In this document: positions 27,611 through 38,100 of the stretch, piece after piece
Numbering within the stretch: position 1 is the stretch's first letter
Layout of the letters: every line of letters starts with the position of its first letter
Source of the DNA: Desulforudis sp.
Lineage (GTDB): Bacteria > Bacillota > Desulfotomaculia > Desulfotomaculales > Desulforudaceae
DNA: 54,475 bases
Assembly: GCA_019084485.1 (NCBI GenBank)
Contig: JAHRFU010000012.1
Coordinates: 1-54,475, forward strand
Direction of reading: 5' to 3'
Notes under the pieces: model-generated
The model's input: the letters and a program-made list of their open reading frames with translations, nothing else
Told to the model about the DNA's origin: nothing
Databases searched by the model: none
Program-made: the position numbers and the translations under genes

Positions 27611-28945
27611 ATGCAACCGGCATTTTTGATAAAGAAGAAACGAGACGGTGGGGAACTGACCACCGCGGAAATAGTTTATCTCATCAACGGTTACACCGGG
27701 GGGGAGATTCCAGACTACCAGGTTTCGGCCTGGTTGATGGCGGTTTTCTTTCGAGGGATGAGCCGCCGGGAGACAGCAGATCTGACCCGGGCTATGGTTT
27801 TGTCGGGAGAAAGATGCGACCTCTCCGAGATCCCGGGAGTGAAGGTGGACAAGCACAGCACCGGCGGAGTAGGGGACAAGACTACTCTGGTGCTGGTACC
27901 CCTGGTGGCGGCGGCCGGTGTGCCGGTGGCCAAGATGTCAGGGCGGGGGCTTGGACACACCGGGGGAACGATTGACAAGCTGGAATCGATACCCGGATTT
28001 CGGTGCGCGCTCACGATTGAGGAGATGAAGCGGCAGGTGCGTACCATCGGACTTGCCGTGGTATCCCAGACCGGAAACCTGACTCCGGCGGATAAGCTTC
28101 TTTACAGCTTGCGGGACGTAACCGCGACCGTAGACTGTATCCCGCTGATTGCGGCCAGTGTAATGTCCAAAAAGATTGCCTCCGGGGCCGACGCCGTACT
28201 GCTGGACGTTAAGACCGGCAGCGGTGCCTTCATGAAAGAACCCAAAGATGCGCTGCTTCTGGCCCGCACTATGGTCGAAATCGGAACCGACAACAGGGTG
28301 CGCACCACTGCTCTGGTGACGAGTATGGATGAACCTTTAGGTTTCGGGATCGGGAATGCCCTTGAGGTAGCCGAGGCGGTTACCGCCCTTCGCGACCCCC
28401 GGGCCGTTCCGGACCTCGTGGAACTCTGCCTAGTCTTGGGCAGCTGGATGCTGGTGCTTGGAGAGCGGGCTCCGGATGCCGCTTCAGCTCGGCAGATACT
28501 CGAACAGATACTGGAGAGCGGGCAGGCTCTGGCCAAGCTGCGGGAATGGATCAGCGCACAGGGTGGGGATCCCGGCTTCATTGACCGGGAAGACCAGTCC
28601 GGGAATGTAACCCAGATCCCGGTTCGAGCCCCCAGGGACGGGTACGTAACCCGCATCGATACGGAAAACGTCGGTCGTGCTGCACTGGTACTGGGCGCGG
28701 GCCGGGTTCGGAAGGAAGACCCGATTGATCCCCATGTAGGGTTATCCATTCATAAGAAACAGGGGGACTTGGTGCGCGCAGGCGAGGAGCTTGGCCGGGT
28801 CTACACCGCCGGAAGAGGTACGGACGAGGCCGTCAGGCTTCTGCTCGAAGCGTACCATTTCGAGGCAGAACCGGTCGACCGTCAGCCCCTGGTACACTAC
28901 CGGGTGGCTTCGGACGGATCGGTTTTTGTAGAACAAGGGGCATAA
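27611..28945 (+). CDS. pdp: Pyrimidine-nucleoside phosphorylase (or thymidine phosphorylase)
   Basis: This enzyme cleaves pyrimidine nucleosides to base and (deoxy)ribose 1-phosphate, which deoB then converts. The family signature is SGRGLGHTGGTIDKLESIPG near residue 115, and KHSTGGVGDKT (81-91) binds phosphate. The length (444) is that of the Pdp/DeoA family. ATG 27611 has AGGAG 10 bases upstream. The in-frame TTG 27605 is too close to it. Pdp and DeoA cannot be firmly separated by eye; Pdp is the usual Firmicute type. Confidence 0.94.
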   Translation: MQPAFLIKKKRDGGELTTAEIVYLINGYTGGEIPDYQVSAWLMAVFFRGMSRRETADLTRAMVLSGERCDLSEIPGVKVDKHSTGGVGDKTTLVLVPLVAAAGVPVAKMSGRGLGHTGGTIDKLESIPGFRCALTIEEMKRQVRTIGLAVVSQTGNLTPADKLLYSLRDVTATVDCIPLIAASVMSKKIASGADAVLLDVKTGSGAFMKEPKDALLLARTMVEIGTDNRVRTTALVTSMDEPLGFGIGNALEVAEAVTALRDPRAVPDLVELCLVLGSWMLVLGERAPDAASARQILEQILESGQALAKLREWISAQGGDPGFIDREDQSGNVTQIPVRAPRDGYVTRIDTENVGRAALVLGAGRVRKEDPIDPHVGLSIHKKQGDLVRAGEELGRVYTAGRGTDEAVRLLLEAYHFEAEPVDRQPLVHYRVASDGSVFVEQGA

Positions 28946-29045
28946 TCCGGGGCGAAATCCAAGAAAGTAAGAGGAGACTTGTCGAAGGCCGCGAATATGT
29001 TGTCTTACGTCTTGAATCCATGAATTGCAGTAGGAGGCAGAACAG

Positions 29046-30095
29046 ATGTACCGAATCGCAGTGGTGGCCGGTGACGGAACAGGCCCCGAAATGATCGCTG
29101 AAGGGATTAAGGTGCTTCAGGCCGCCGCACTGAAGTATGGCTTCAACTTTGAGACCCAGTCCTTCGACTTTGGTGGTGAACGCTACCTGCGTACCGGCGA
29201 AGTCCTTCCCGATGGTGCGATTGACGAATTACGCACCTATGACGCCATTTATCTGGGGGCCATCGGGCATCCCGACGTTAAACCCGGCATCCTCGAAAAA
29301 GGAATCCTGCTTCGGATGCGTTTTGAGTTGGACCAGTACATAAATTTGCGCCCGGTGAAGCTTTATCCGGGGGTGGAGTGTCCCTTGGTCGGTAAGGGTC
29401 CGGAACACATCGACTTTGTGGTCGTCCGTGAGAACACCGAGGGCCTCTACGCGGGCACCGGGGGTCTCCTTCGCGAAGGAACACCCCATGAGGTGGCCAT
29501 TCAGACCTCGGTAAATACGCGGATGGGCGTGGAACGCTGCCTGCGATACGCCTATGATTTCTGCCGGCGGCGGGACAAGCACAAGAAGCTGACGCTCTGC
29601 GGGAAGACCAATGTCCTCACCTACGCCTTCGGCCTGTGGGACCGGGTGTTTAACGAAGTCGGTGCGGAGTATCCCGATATTAAGCGTGACTACGCCCATG
29701 TGGACGCAATCTGCATGTGGATGGTGAAGAACCCCGAGTGGTTCGACGTGATTGTCACCGACAACATGTTCGGTGACATCATCACTGACCTCGGAGCGAT
29801 GATTCAGGGCGGGATGGGTATTGCCGCCGGTGGAAATATTAATCCGGATGGGGTCTCGATGTTCGAACCGATCGGTGGGTCGGCTCCAAAGTATACTGGG
29901 CTGAACGTGATCAACCCGCTGGCCGCTATCTGCGCGGGGGCCATGATGTTGGATGTCCTTGGCGAAACCAAAGCGGCAAACACGATTGAGGAAGCGGTGA
30001 AGCAGGTCTGCGCCACGAAACTCAAAAGCCTAGCCGCAGGCCGGATGGGTTACTCTACGTCCGAAGTAGGCGACCTGGTAGTAGCTCACTTGTAA
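29046..30095 (+). CDS. Isocitrate/isopropylmalate-family decarboxylating dehydrogenase
   Basis: This 349-residue NAD(P)-dependent beta-decarboxylating dehydrogenase has [16 protein letters not shown] at the N-terminus, the substrate region [21 protein letters not shown] (about 97-117), [15 protein letters not shown] near residue 128, and the metal-binding aspartates in [14 protein letters not shown] near residue 240. ENTEGLYAG falls between the isocitrate type and the tartrate/D-malate type and differs from a typical LeuB, so the substrate is uncertain. No leuC, leuD or aconitase gene is nearby. ATG 29046 has AGGAGG upstream and a terminator follows, so it is probably a single-gene unit. Confidence 0.87.
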   Translation: MYRIAVVAGDGTGPEMIAEGIKVLQAAALKYGFNFETQSFDFGGERYLRTGEVLPDGAIDELRTYDAIYLGAIGHPDVKPGILEKGILLRMRFELDQYINLRPVKLYPGVECPLVGKGPEHIDFVVVRENTEGLYAGTGGLLREGTPHEVAIQTSVNTRMGVERCLRYAYDFCRRRDKHKKLTLCGKTNVLTYAFGLWDRVFNEVGAEYPDIKRDYAHVDAICMWMVKNPEWFDVIVTDNMFGDIITDLGAMIQGGMGIAAGGNINPDGVSMFEPIGGSAPKYTGLNVINPLAAICAGAMMLDVLGETKAANTIEEAVKQVCATKLKSLAAGRMGYSTSEVGDLVVAHL

Positions 30096-30140
30096 AGCTA
30101 TTCTATGGTAGATTACACCCGCATTAATCCTGTATCTGTT

Positions 30141-30179
30141 ACGGTTACCGGGCGTTCGTTCGGTAACCGTTGTTCTTTT
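30141..30179 (+). terminator. Intrinsic terminator after the dehydrogenase
   Basis: ACGGTTACCG (30141-30150) pairs with CGGTAACCGT (30161-30170) around a 10-base loop, followed by TGTTCTTTT. Confidence 0.82.
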
Positions 30180-30362
30180 GTTGAGATAGGTTTACATAAG
30201 CTGGTGTCTGCCCCCTGCGCATAATCGTGACCTTGGTGAAGGAAAATATGCCTATCAAGGTACGATGCGGACAAACGGTATCAATCTTCCTGTTCCGGCA
30301 GGATTTAGAGGGGGCGGACCTACCTGATACGGGAAGAGGGAAAGATCTCGGGCTTTCAGGCG

Positions 30363-31451
30363 ATGAACTACGCGATCAGTATCGTGCTCGCTACGGCAAT
30401 TCTCTTCGTCCCTTCGATCACCGCCGAGCACGCCCGCCAGGACGCCTGGCTCTCGCTACCCCTGGCCGGTGCCTTCGGCGCCCTGGTGACGTACATTGCA
30501 GTCCGCTTGGCCCTGCGCTTCCCGGGAGAGACGGTTGTCCAGTACACGCCGCGGGTACTTGGGCCGGTAATCGGGAAACTGGTCGGTTTCATTTACGTTT
30601 ACTATTACCTGTTCGTCGCCTACTTCGTGCAGCGGGAGTTTTCGGAACTGATGAACGCGGCCTACCTTGAGCGTACACCGATGATCGTCATTATCATCGT
30701 GCTGACAGCCTTGGCCGTCTACTTGCTTTACCAGGGGCTGGAGGTCCTCTGCCGGGTGAACACGGTCGTGCTTTGGAGCATGATTGGCGCCATCTTTCTG
30801 ATTGTTATGTTTGGAATCAAGGAGGTCCGGCTGGAGGAGTTCCTCCCGGTGCTTGATAACGGGCCCGGGCCGGTAATCCTTGGGGCGGTCGCCCCCGGTT
30901 CCTGGTTCGGGGAAACGACAGTGATCCTGATGCTCATGCCCTTTATCCTTGCAACCGACCAGCCTCGCATGGTGAAGTTCAACCTCCTGGCGGTGCTGAT
31001 CCTCTTCCTGGTCTTACAGATGATCGTCGTGGCCGCCGTGGGCCAGTTCGGGGCCGAGCAGGCAGCAACCAAGCTATTCCCGACCCTCGCCCTCGCGCGG
31101 CACGTTGACATCCCGGAACTGCCCATCTTCTCACGCCAGGACGCCGTGTTCATGGTCTTCTGGGTGGCGGGAATGCTCTTCAAACTCACCACCTTCTTCT
31201 ACGCGGGTACGCTGGCCCTCGCCCAGTGGCTAAACCTCAAGGACTACCGGCCCCTGATCCTGCCCCTGGCGGTGGTCATCACTGCCCTGTCTTTCCATGC
31301 GTGGATCGATATCGCCGAGCTTAAGTCCTTCTCCGGGGAGGTCTTCCCCTTTGCCATTTCCTTTGTACAGTTTTTCCTCACTGGGCTGATCCTGGCTGTG
31401 GCCGTATTCCGGGGCATCAGACCGCAGCCCGGGAAGGGGGGAGGGACTTAG
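30363..31451 (+). CDS. gerKB: Spore germination receptor permease-like subunit (GerB/GerAB family)
   Basis: This is the integral membrane B subunit of a GerA-type germinant receptor in the spore inner membrane. It has about ten hydrophobic segments and the amino-acid-permease-like fold of the spore germination permease family. ATG 30363 is the first standard start. However, the same frame runs upstream through REEGKISGFQA, the conserved N-terminus of the family, with GAGGGGG at 30308-30314. Translation therefore probably begins near 30324 on a CTG or another unusual codon. It is first in a gerB-gerA-gerC operon. The germinant is not predictable, and the K symbol is generic. Confidence 0.9.
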   Translation: MNYAISIVLATAILFVPSITAEHARQDAWLSLPLAGAFGALVTYIAVRLALRFPGETVVQYTPRVLGPVIGKLVGFIYVYYYLFVAYFVQREFSELMNAAYLERTPMIVIIIVLTALAVYLLYQGLEVLCRVNTVVLWSMIGAIFLIVMFGIKEVRLEEFLPVLDNGPGPVILGAVAPGSWFGETTVILMLMPFILATDQPRMVKFNLLAVLILFLVLQMIVVAAVGQFGAEQAATKLFPTLALARHVDIPELPIFSRQDAVFMVFWVAGMLFKLTTFFYAGTLALAQWLNLKDYRPLILPLAVVITALSFHAWIDIAELKSFSGEVFPFAISFVQFFLTGLILAVAVFRGIRPQPGKGGGT

Positions 31452-31452
31452 C

Positions 31453-33105
31453 ATGCCGAAGCGCAAACGACGACTCGTTACCCGCCGGCTGAGCGAGATA
31501 CTGCGAGAGGCGCAACAGAAGAGAAACGCGGCGGAGGATGAGTCGACTGTTTCGGCGGACGAGGCCGTCAACGAGACCTACCACTACGACCAGCTTGACC
31601 AAATGCCCCTTTCCGCGTCTTTGGCCCAGAACATCGCTGTCTTAAAGCGGGTTTTTGTGGACAGCCCCGGCTTTAACGTCCGCGAGTTCTTGATCGCCGG
31701 GAAAATTCCGGCAGCTGCCGCCTTCGTTGAGGGCATGGTTGACACCTTATTGGTAAGTGCCAATATCCTAAGGCCGCTGATGCATTACACCCGGGACGAA
31801 CCGGTACCCCAGGGGAAAGGCCTCTTGGAAATAGTCCAGTTTGCCGGGATAACCACCGCCGCGGTACGTACACGGGATACCATCGGGGAAATAGTTCGAG
31901 ACGTACTGGAAGGCGGGGTAGTCCTGCTCCTGGACCAGGAATCACGGGCCTTATCGACGGAAGTTGCCGGGTTCCAAACCCGCTCCATCGAGGAACCGGT
32001 TAGCGAAAGCGTGGTCCGCGGCCCGCGGGAGGGTTTTACCGAGTCCCTGGCTGATGGCCTGAGCCTGGTTCAGCGCCGCCTGAAGAGCCCTAACTTGGCG
32101 GTTGAGAACCACTTCCTGGGCCGGGAAACGCATACCCAGGTCTCGGTATTGTACATCAAGGGGCTGGTTAACCCGGAGCACCTCGCCGAATTGAACCGCC
32201 GCTTAAAACGGATCAGCAACAATATCGACGGGGTGCTGGAGAGTTCTTACCTCGAGGAGATGATCGCCGATCAGCCGCTATCCCCTTTCCCGCAGGCTCT
32301 GAACACTGAACGGCCCGACAGGGTGGCCGCGGCCCTGCTGGAGGGACGGATAGCGATCCTGCTCGAGAATACGCCTTTTGCCCTCGTTGTACCCTTTGAG
32401 TTCCAGGCTCTGATGCACGCTTCGGAAGACTACTACCAGAACTACTGGTTTGCGACGGCAATCCGCATCCTGCGCTATGTTTCCCTGATCATCGCGCTGA
32501 TCGGCCCGGCGGTTTACGTGGCCATCACGACCTTCCACCAGGAGATGCTCCCGGAAGCCCTGCTTTTTCAGGTCGTGGCTGCGCGCCAGGGGGTACCCTT
32601 CCCGGCGGTGATCGAGATGCTGCTGATTGACTACGCCTTTGAGCTCCTACGCGAGGCCGGAATCAGGTTGCCGCGTCCGGTGGGCCAGGCGGTGTCCATC
32701 ATCGGCGCCCTGGTCATCGGCCAGGCCGCGATTCAGGCCGGGCTGACCTCACCCCTGGCCGTAATCATCGTGGCCATTACCGGGATCGCCTCCTTTGTTG
32801 TGCCGGCATTTTCCATGGCCTTCACGCTGCGCTTGATCCGCTTCCCCCTGACCATTCTGGGGGGTATACTGGGCCTCTACGGGGTGATTGCCGGGGTGCT
32901 GGCCATCGTCATCCATATGGCCGGTCTGCGCACACTGGGGCTGCCGTATTTCGGGGGTTTTGCCCCCCAACACGTCTCGGACCTTAAGGACTCGATTGTA
33001 CGCTTTCCCTGGTGGGCGATGCGCGGTCGGCCGCACGAACTCTCGAAGCGCAACCAGCAGCGACAGACACCGGACCTTAAACCAAGACCTGAGGGCGGTA
33101 GGTAA
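31453..33105 (+). CDS. gerKA: Spore germination receptor subunit A (GerA family)
   Basis: The A subunit has 550 residues, the usual length. An N-terminal cytoplasmic domain (about residues 1-330) carries the conserved DSPGFNVREFLI near residue 70 and LYIKGLVNPEHL near residue 235. The membrane domain has about five segments, with PLSPFPQALNTERPD near residue 277 and QAAIQAGLTSPLAVIIVAIT near residue 425. It starts at ATG 31453 next to the gerB stop, with a GGGGGGAGGG site. A 70-base internal piece of this gene recurs at 41213-41281. Confidence 0.95.
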   Translation: MPKRKRRLVTRRLSEILREAQQKRNAAEDESTVSADEAVNETYHYDQLDQMPLSASLAQNIAVLKRVFVDSPGFNVREFLIAGKIPAAAAFVEGMVDTLLVSANILRPLMHYTRDEPVPQGKGLLEIVQFAGITTAAVRTRDTIGEIVRDVLEGGVVLLLDQESRALSTEVAGFQTRSIEEPVSESVVRGPREGFTESLADGLSLVQRRLKSPNLAVENHFLGRETHTQVSVLYIKGLVNPEHLAELNRRLKRISNNIDGVLESSYLEEMIADQPLSPFPQALNTERPDRVAAALLEGRIAILLENTPFALVVPFEFQALMHASEDYYQNYWFATAIRILRYVSLIIALIGPAVYVAITTFHQEMLPEALLFQVVAARQGVPFPAVIEMLLIDYAFELLREAGIRLPRPVGQAVSIIGALVIGQAAIQAGLTSPLAVIIVAITGIASFVVPAFSMAFTLRLIRFPLTILGGILGLYGVIAGVLAIVIHMAGLRTLGLPYFGGFAPQHVSDLKDSIVRFPWWAMRGRPHELSKRNQQRQTPDLKPRPEGGR

Positions 33106-33180
33106 AGAGCCGGGAGACGTGACTGATACTAACAACGGTGCCATCAAGCTCCATAAACTGTTTTGGAGGTTCCGCTGGAT

Positions 33181-34413
33181 ATGGCAGGTAATAGAATAGC
33201 ACGGTTCTGCCTGTTCATTATTGCTCTCCTCGTAATCGGGGGGAGCATGGGCGGGTGCTGGGACAAGAGGGAGGCCGAGGACATGGGCTATGTCCGGGCA
33301 ACGGCGCTCAATTCCGCTCCTAGCGGAAAGGTCCTTCTGCTCGCCCAGGTACCGAACCCGGCCACCTTCGCGGGCGGCGGGATGGCGGCGATCACCCCCG
33401 GCGCCAGCCAGGACGCCAAGGCTTACCGTAACTTCGAGGCCGAGGGGTCCACGGTCTTCGAGGCCATCCGGCAACTGGCCATCCAGGCCCCACGGCGGCT
33501 CTTCTGGGCGCAGAACACCCTGATCATCTTTTCTGAAGGGCTGGCACGGCAGGGTATCGAAGGTCATCTGGATTTCTTTGAGCGGAGCGTGGAAATCCGG
33601 CGCCGCTTAAACCACGTCCTCGTTACTCCGAACGACCCACGCGTCCTTCTGGATGTCCCTGCTCCGCATGAAACCGTCCCGGGGGGACGCATCGAGCGTA
33701 TTATTATGCAGGAGCAGCAGACGTCACGCTTTGCCGTGGTAAGCCTGAGCGCGTTTCTGCGGATGCTTGCTACCGAGGGGCAGGATGCCTACTGTGGCGT
33801 TGTGCGGGCACAGAAAAACCCAGCCCGTCCGGCCCTGGTGCAGCAGGTTAATGCACCGGAACCTGCCCTGACTATTGAGATGAGCGGTGCCGCCGCCTTC
33901 CGTGGCACCCGGTTCGCCGGTTACCTTACCGAGCGTGAAACACAGGGTCTCCTGTGGGCACGAAACGAAATAAGGGGAGGCCCTGTCACCGTTCCGAGTC
34001 CATCCGGAACTGGGCGGGTAACCTTAGATATACTGCGCGGAAAGGGCCGCATAATTCCCGCCATTCAAGACGGGAGGCTTCTGGCTACGGTAGAGATTAC
34101 CGATGTAGTGGCCGAGTTGGTCCAGAGCGAGGCCCCGCTTGATTTAACCCGTTCCGAGGTCCTGCGCACTCTTGAGCATGCGCTGGCGCGGGAGATCGAG
34201 CGAGAGGTAATCGCGGCGGCCAACAAGTCTCAAGCTCTAGGTGCCGACGTACTTGGGGTAGGGGCGGCATTCCACCGGAAGCTCCCCCGGGAGTGGCGGG
34301 AGATTAAGGAAAACTGGCCGGAGATCTTCCCCACCGTGGAAATCACGGCTAGCGCCGAGGCCACGATCCGCCGTATGGGCTTCACCCTGAAGGGGATTAC
34401 CATCAAGGATTAG
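33181..34413 (+). CDS. gerKC: Spore germination receptor lipoprotein (GerC family)
   Basis: The C subunit is a lipoprotein on the outer face of the spore inner membrane. The signal peptide ends in a lipobox, IGGSMGGC, with the lipidated cysteine near residue 27. The mature start CWDKREAEDMGYV is diagnostic for the family, and the C-terminal part contains REWREIKENWPEIFP. ATG 33181 is chosen because GGAGG (33165-33169) is 11 bases upstream. The 410-residue length is normal. It is the third gene of the receptor operon and a substrate of Lgt and LspA. Confidence 0.94.
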   Translation: MAGNRIARFCLFIIALLVIGGSMGGCWDKREAEDMGYVRATALNSAPSGKVLLLAQVPNPATFAGGGMAAITPGASQDAKAYRNFEAEGSTVFEAIRQLAIQAPRRLFWAQNTLIIFSEGLARQGIEGHLDFFERSVEIRRRLNHVLVTPNDPRVLLDVPAPHETVPGGRIERIIMQEQQTSRFAVVSLSAFLRMLATEGQDAYCGVVRAQKNPARPALVQQVNAPEPALTIEMSGAAAFRGTRFAGYLTERETQGLLWARNEIRGGPVTVPSPSGTGRVTLDILRGKGRIIPAIQDGRLLATVEITDVVAELVQSEAPLDLTRSEVLRTLEHALAREIEREVIAAANKSQALGADVLGVGAAFHRKLPREWREIKENWPEIFPTVEITASAEATIRRMGFTLKGITIKD

Positions 34414-34497
34414 GGGCTTATGCTCAAACGGTTGGGTGTTTGAAGCTACGACCCCGAGCTTCTGGATTTGAGCCTATTGGTGAAAGGTGATGCCGAT

Positions 34498-34731
34498 TTG
34501 GACCTTCTTCTGTTACTGTTGTTGTTCGCTGCCATTATCGCCGCGGAGGTGCCGAAACTCGTCCGCCGGAAATCATACCGTGAAATCTGGGCCTTTGGCG
34601 GCGTAACCCTAATCGCCATGGTACTGAGTTTCGGGCTGGTGCTGCAGCTACCTATTCCGAACATCACCAAGGGCATCGAGGACTTGGTCCGACCGCTGTA
34701 TCTTGCCTTTGAACGGCTGTTAACACCATAA
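34498..34731 (+). CDS. Small membrane protein at the end of the ger operon
   Basis: TTG 34498 has AAAGGTGA about 8 bases upstream and gives 77 residues: an N-terminal hydrophobic helix (LLLLLLLFAAIIAAE), a basic loop (PKLVRRKSYRE) and a second helix (IWAFGGVTLIAMVLSFGLVL). Similar two-helix proteins (D subunits) accompany GerA-type operons in Bacillus and Clostridia. A role in the receptor is likely by position only. A longer frame starting at 34468 lacks a ribosome site. Confidence 0.68.
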   Translation: MDLLLLLLLFAAIIAAEVPKLVRRKSYREIWAFGGVTLIAMVLSFGLVLQLPIPNITKGIEDLVRPLYLAFERLLTP

Positions 34732-34981
34732 TCTTTGAAAACCAGGGTGTCTTCATCAAAAACAACATTCACATCTTAACCGCCATCGCCTGCGCCCGGC
34801 GGTTGATGGTGGAGTAAAGGCTACCGGCTAGAGTCACAAATAAATATTTTTTCGGAAAACAGCCCGGTCTAGAAGGAAATAGCCGCTTGGTGTCGAACCG
34901 AAAGACGTCGGTGACACGAAGTCACCTGGGGATAAGGTTTTTGCTGGCTGATACGGAAGATATGGATGAGGTCGGGATATG

Positions 34982-35112
34982 CACATTAAGGTCAGTGACC
35001 GGATCGTCGTCCTGCACACGGGCCGGATCGTCGAGAGCGGCTCTCCCGAACGGGTGACCGACCGACCGGAACACCCATACCAGGGCACTGGTGGCCGCGG
35101 CCGGCAGTCAGG
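34982..35112 (+). pseudogene. Remnant of an oligopeptide/nickel-type ABC transporter ATPase
   Basis: The plus-strand frame reads HIKVSDRIVVLHTGRIVESG, then SPERVTDRPEHPY. This is the C-terminal end of a DppF/OppF or NikE-type ATPase (switch histidine region omitted, then the typical EHPYT tail). One base later the frame changes, and TRALVAAAG continues the family ending in the next frame. The rest of the gene is absent. The surrounding 34732-34981 stretch has no gene I can recognise. The fragment lies next to the CobN-like operon, which hints that metal-peptide transporter genes once stood here. Confidence 0.6.
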
Positions 35113-35136
35113 CATTACTATAGCAGTTAAGCCGAA

Positions 35137-38100
35137 CTAATTTATAGAATCGGAAATCTTCTTTTTAGCACGCCAATAACCTGCCAGGAGTACCAGCGCC
35201 AGCCCTGCGGCCGCCAACAACGCCCAGAAATTCACTGCCGAGGCGCTCCGCCCCTGACCATCTTCCGGGGTCTGCAATTCGTATGCTCTGGGCTGAGCGG
35301 CGGCCTTTTGGCCCTCTTTCGAATCGTCCCCTGCGCTGGCCCCGGCCCCGGTCTGTTCCGTTTCCGTTAGCAAAGCCAGCCGCCAAACAACGGTCGGTGG
35401 CCTTTCCGCCGCGTAACCAAGCGCCAGCTCCCTCTCCGTGGCGCGGTGGAATATTTCCGCGAATTTCCGCTGCTTGCCGCCGGGCAGGCTGGAAAACTGG
35501 GCCAGCCACTCATTGAAAACCACGTTGGCGCAGGTGTGGTGGCAGCATACCACGCCGTACTCCAGCACACTCTCCAGGTACGTGTCGGCGAGTCTGCCCA
35601 GCATCTCCCGGTCCGTCTGCCACATTTCCCGCCGGGCCGCCTCCAACCCCCAGCCGGTTATCGCCTGATGTACGTAGGGGGTAAGGCGGCTGTTTACCTT
35701 CGGGTCCAGCACCAACTTTTCCATCGTTTGCCGCCAGGTCCAGTCGTCCACCGCATCCATAGTGGCGTCCACACCGAAAAGGTGGGCCACATGTTTGCTA
35801 ATCTCCGTAGCGCCGGAATACCCTTCGGCCAGCATGCCGTCAATCCACTGGGGATTGAGCAGTCTGGTGCGCACTTCGGTGCCCAGGAAGCGGTCAAAGC
35901 TCTGGATGCGCGGCGCGCCACCCTGTCTCGTATTAATAATGAAACTATCCACATCCCGGCCTGCTGCTTCTTTTACCGCCAGGCTCAACCCTCCCAGGTA
36001 CTGGTAAACATCGTCGTTGTCGAGTACGCCGTAAAGTGAATCCCGCACTTGCGCGGTGACCTCCACATTCCGCAAAACGCGCCGAAAAGCCTCGCCTCCC
36101 TCCAGCCCGTACGCCTCCACGCCGTAAATGTAGCCCATCCGGTTCAGATAGGTCTCCGCCAGTTCGGAGCGATCTTCCCAGGCCGTGGTAGCCTCGACCA
36201 TCGCCGCCACGCCGGTGCCGTAGCTCCCGGGCGCCTCGCTGAAAATCCTGGCGCCGGCAAGCCGGTGCGCCTCGTCCGGCGTCAGCCCCTGCTGCTGATA
36301 ATACAACAAATCCTGCTGCTGATGCCTTTTCAGCAAATTGTCCTCCGGGCTTTCCGCCAACGCCATGGTATCCCGCAGCGTCTGGTCCAACATCTCGGCC
36401 AGGTTAGCGAAGGTGTCGCGGAAAAGCCCCGACATGGTCACCACCACGTCCACTCTGGGCCGGCCCAATTCATCCAGAGGCGTAAACTCCACCCCGGTCA
36501 CCCGGCCCCGTTGGTCCCACTGGGGCTCGGCGCCCACCAAGCGCAGAATCATGGCCACCGTCTCCCCCTGAGTGCACATGGTCTCAATGGCCCACAGCAC
36601 TACACCAACTTTCTCCGGGTAACGGCCGTGAACTTCCCGGTACTCCCGCAACAGGCCGTCGGCCGCCTGTCGGCCCGTTTCCCAGGCCGCCTTGTCGGGT
36701 ACCGTACGGGGATCAAACGAGAAAAAGTTGGCGCCGGTGGGCAGCGCATCGGGAATCCGCACCGGGTCTCTTCCCAGGCCGGGGGACACGTACTCGCCCC
36801 GCAGAGCCTTGAGCAGGCTTTCCAGTTCGCGATCAGTCGCCAGCAGTTTTTCCCGCAGTTCGTCCGCCGCACCCCGGCGCACCACCGGGTCGTAACCGAT
36901 CATGGCCTCGATCATTCTCTCCAGCACCGCGCCGGACGGCGCCCGGCCCAGGGTATGCAGGCCGTAGGGCATCAGCTCCGTGGTCAGCTCCGCCAGGTAG
37001 TCATCCAGCACGGCTACCACGTCCGCGAAAGAATCCCTTCCCAGGTCCAGGCCGAGCACCTGGTCCAGGTTATTCTCTTTGACCCGGGCCAGAATCTCCT
37101 TTTGCAGCGCCACCACCCTTTCAGCCTTGCCCCGGTTTTCAGCCGCATCCAGGTAACCCAGCTTTTCCTGCAGCCCGGCCAACTCACCGTAAAGTTCCGG
37201 GCGCACCACAGGCGGGATCAGGTGGTCGATGATCACGGCGTACCCCCGGCGCTTGGCCTGAGTTCCTTCGCCTGGGTTGTTGACGATGTAAGGGTAGATA
37301 TTGGGCAAGTCTCCCAGCACCACGTCCGGCCAGTCGTCTCCGCCCAGCCCCACGCTACGCCCGGGCAGCCATTCCAGGGTGCCGTGGGTGCCCAGGTGGA
37401 CGACGGCGTCGGCGCCGAACTCCCGCTGTAACCAGAAGTAATAAGCCAGATACTGGTGTGTGGGCGGTAAATTCGGCGAATGGGTGATCTTGTCCGGATC
37501 GTCAGCCCAACCGCGCATGGGCTGTGGCCCGATAAAGACGTTCCCCAGCACCATCCCCGGAATTACCAGCCTGTCCTCGAGAACCATAATGGTACCGGGA
37601 GCCGGTCCCCATTCAGCCAGCACCTGCTGCTGCATCTCCACCGGCAGGGTACGAAACCACTGCCGATAATCGTCCACCGCCACGGTAATCACTCCCTGCC
37701 GGAACAGGCTTTTCAGCTCCCCGGGAGCCCAACTACCGACGTTGCGACCGACGGTCATCATTTTCTCCAGTAATTTTTCCGCGGGCAGCTCTTCCGGCGC
37801 CCGGTAACCGTCCTCCCGCAGGGCGGTTAAAACCGCGGCCAGGCTTTGGGGTACATTGAGATACGAAGCGCTGATGCCGTCCTTGCCGCCGCTGTAATTG
37901 TAATAGACCAGGGCCACTTTTTTCTCCGCGTTGGGCTTTTGCCTCAGTTCCGCCCACTTCAAGGCCCTGGCCGCCAGCCGGTCCACCCGGTCCGGCAAGG
38001 AAACCTTCTTGATAACCGGAGCCCCGGTGCCCGGGTCGACACCTTGTTCGTCCGCTCCCCCCATCAACACGGGTTCGATTCTGCCTTCCAACTCCGGATA

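Noticed and set aside
36049-37431. A 460-codon open frame antisense to the CobN-like gene
   Set aside because: Low-complexity His/Gln/Arg-rich translation typical of antisense frames; no ribosome site.
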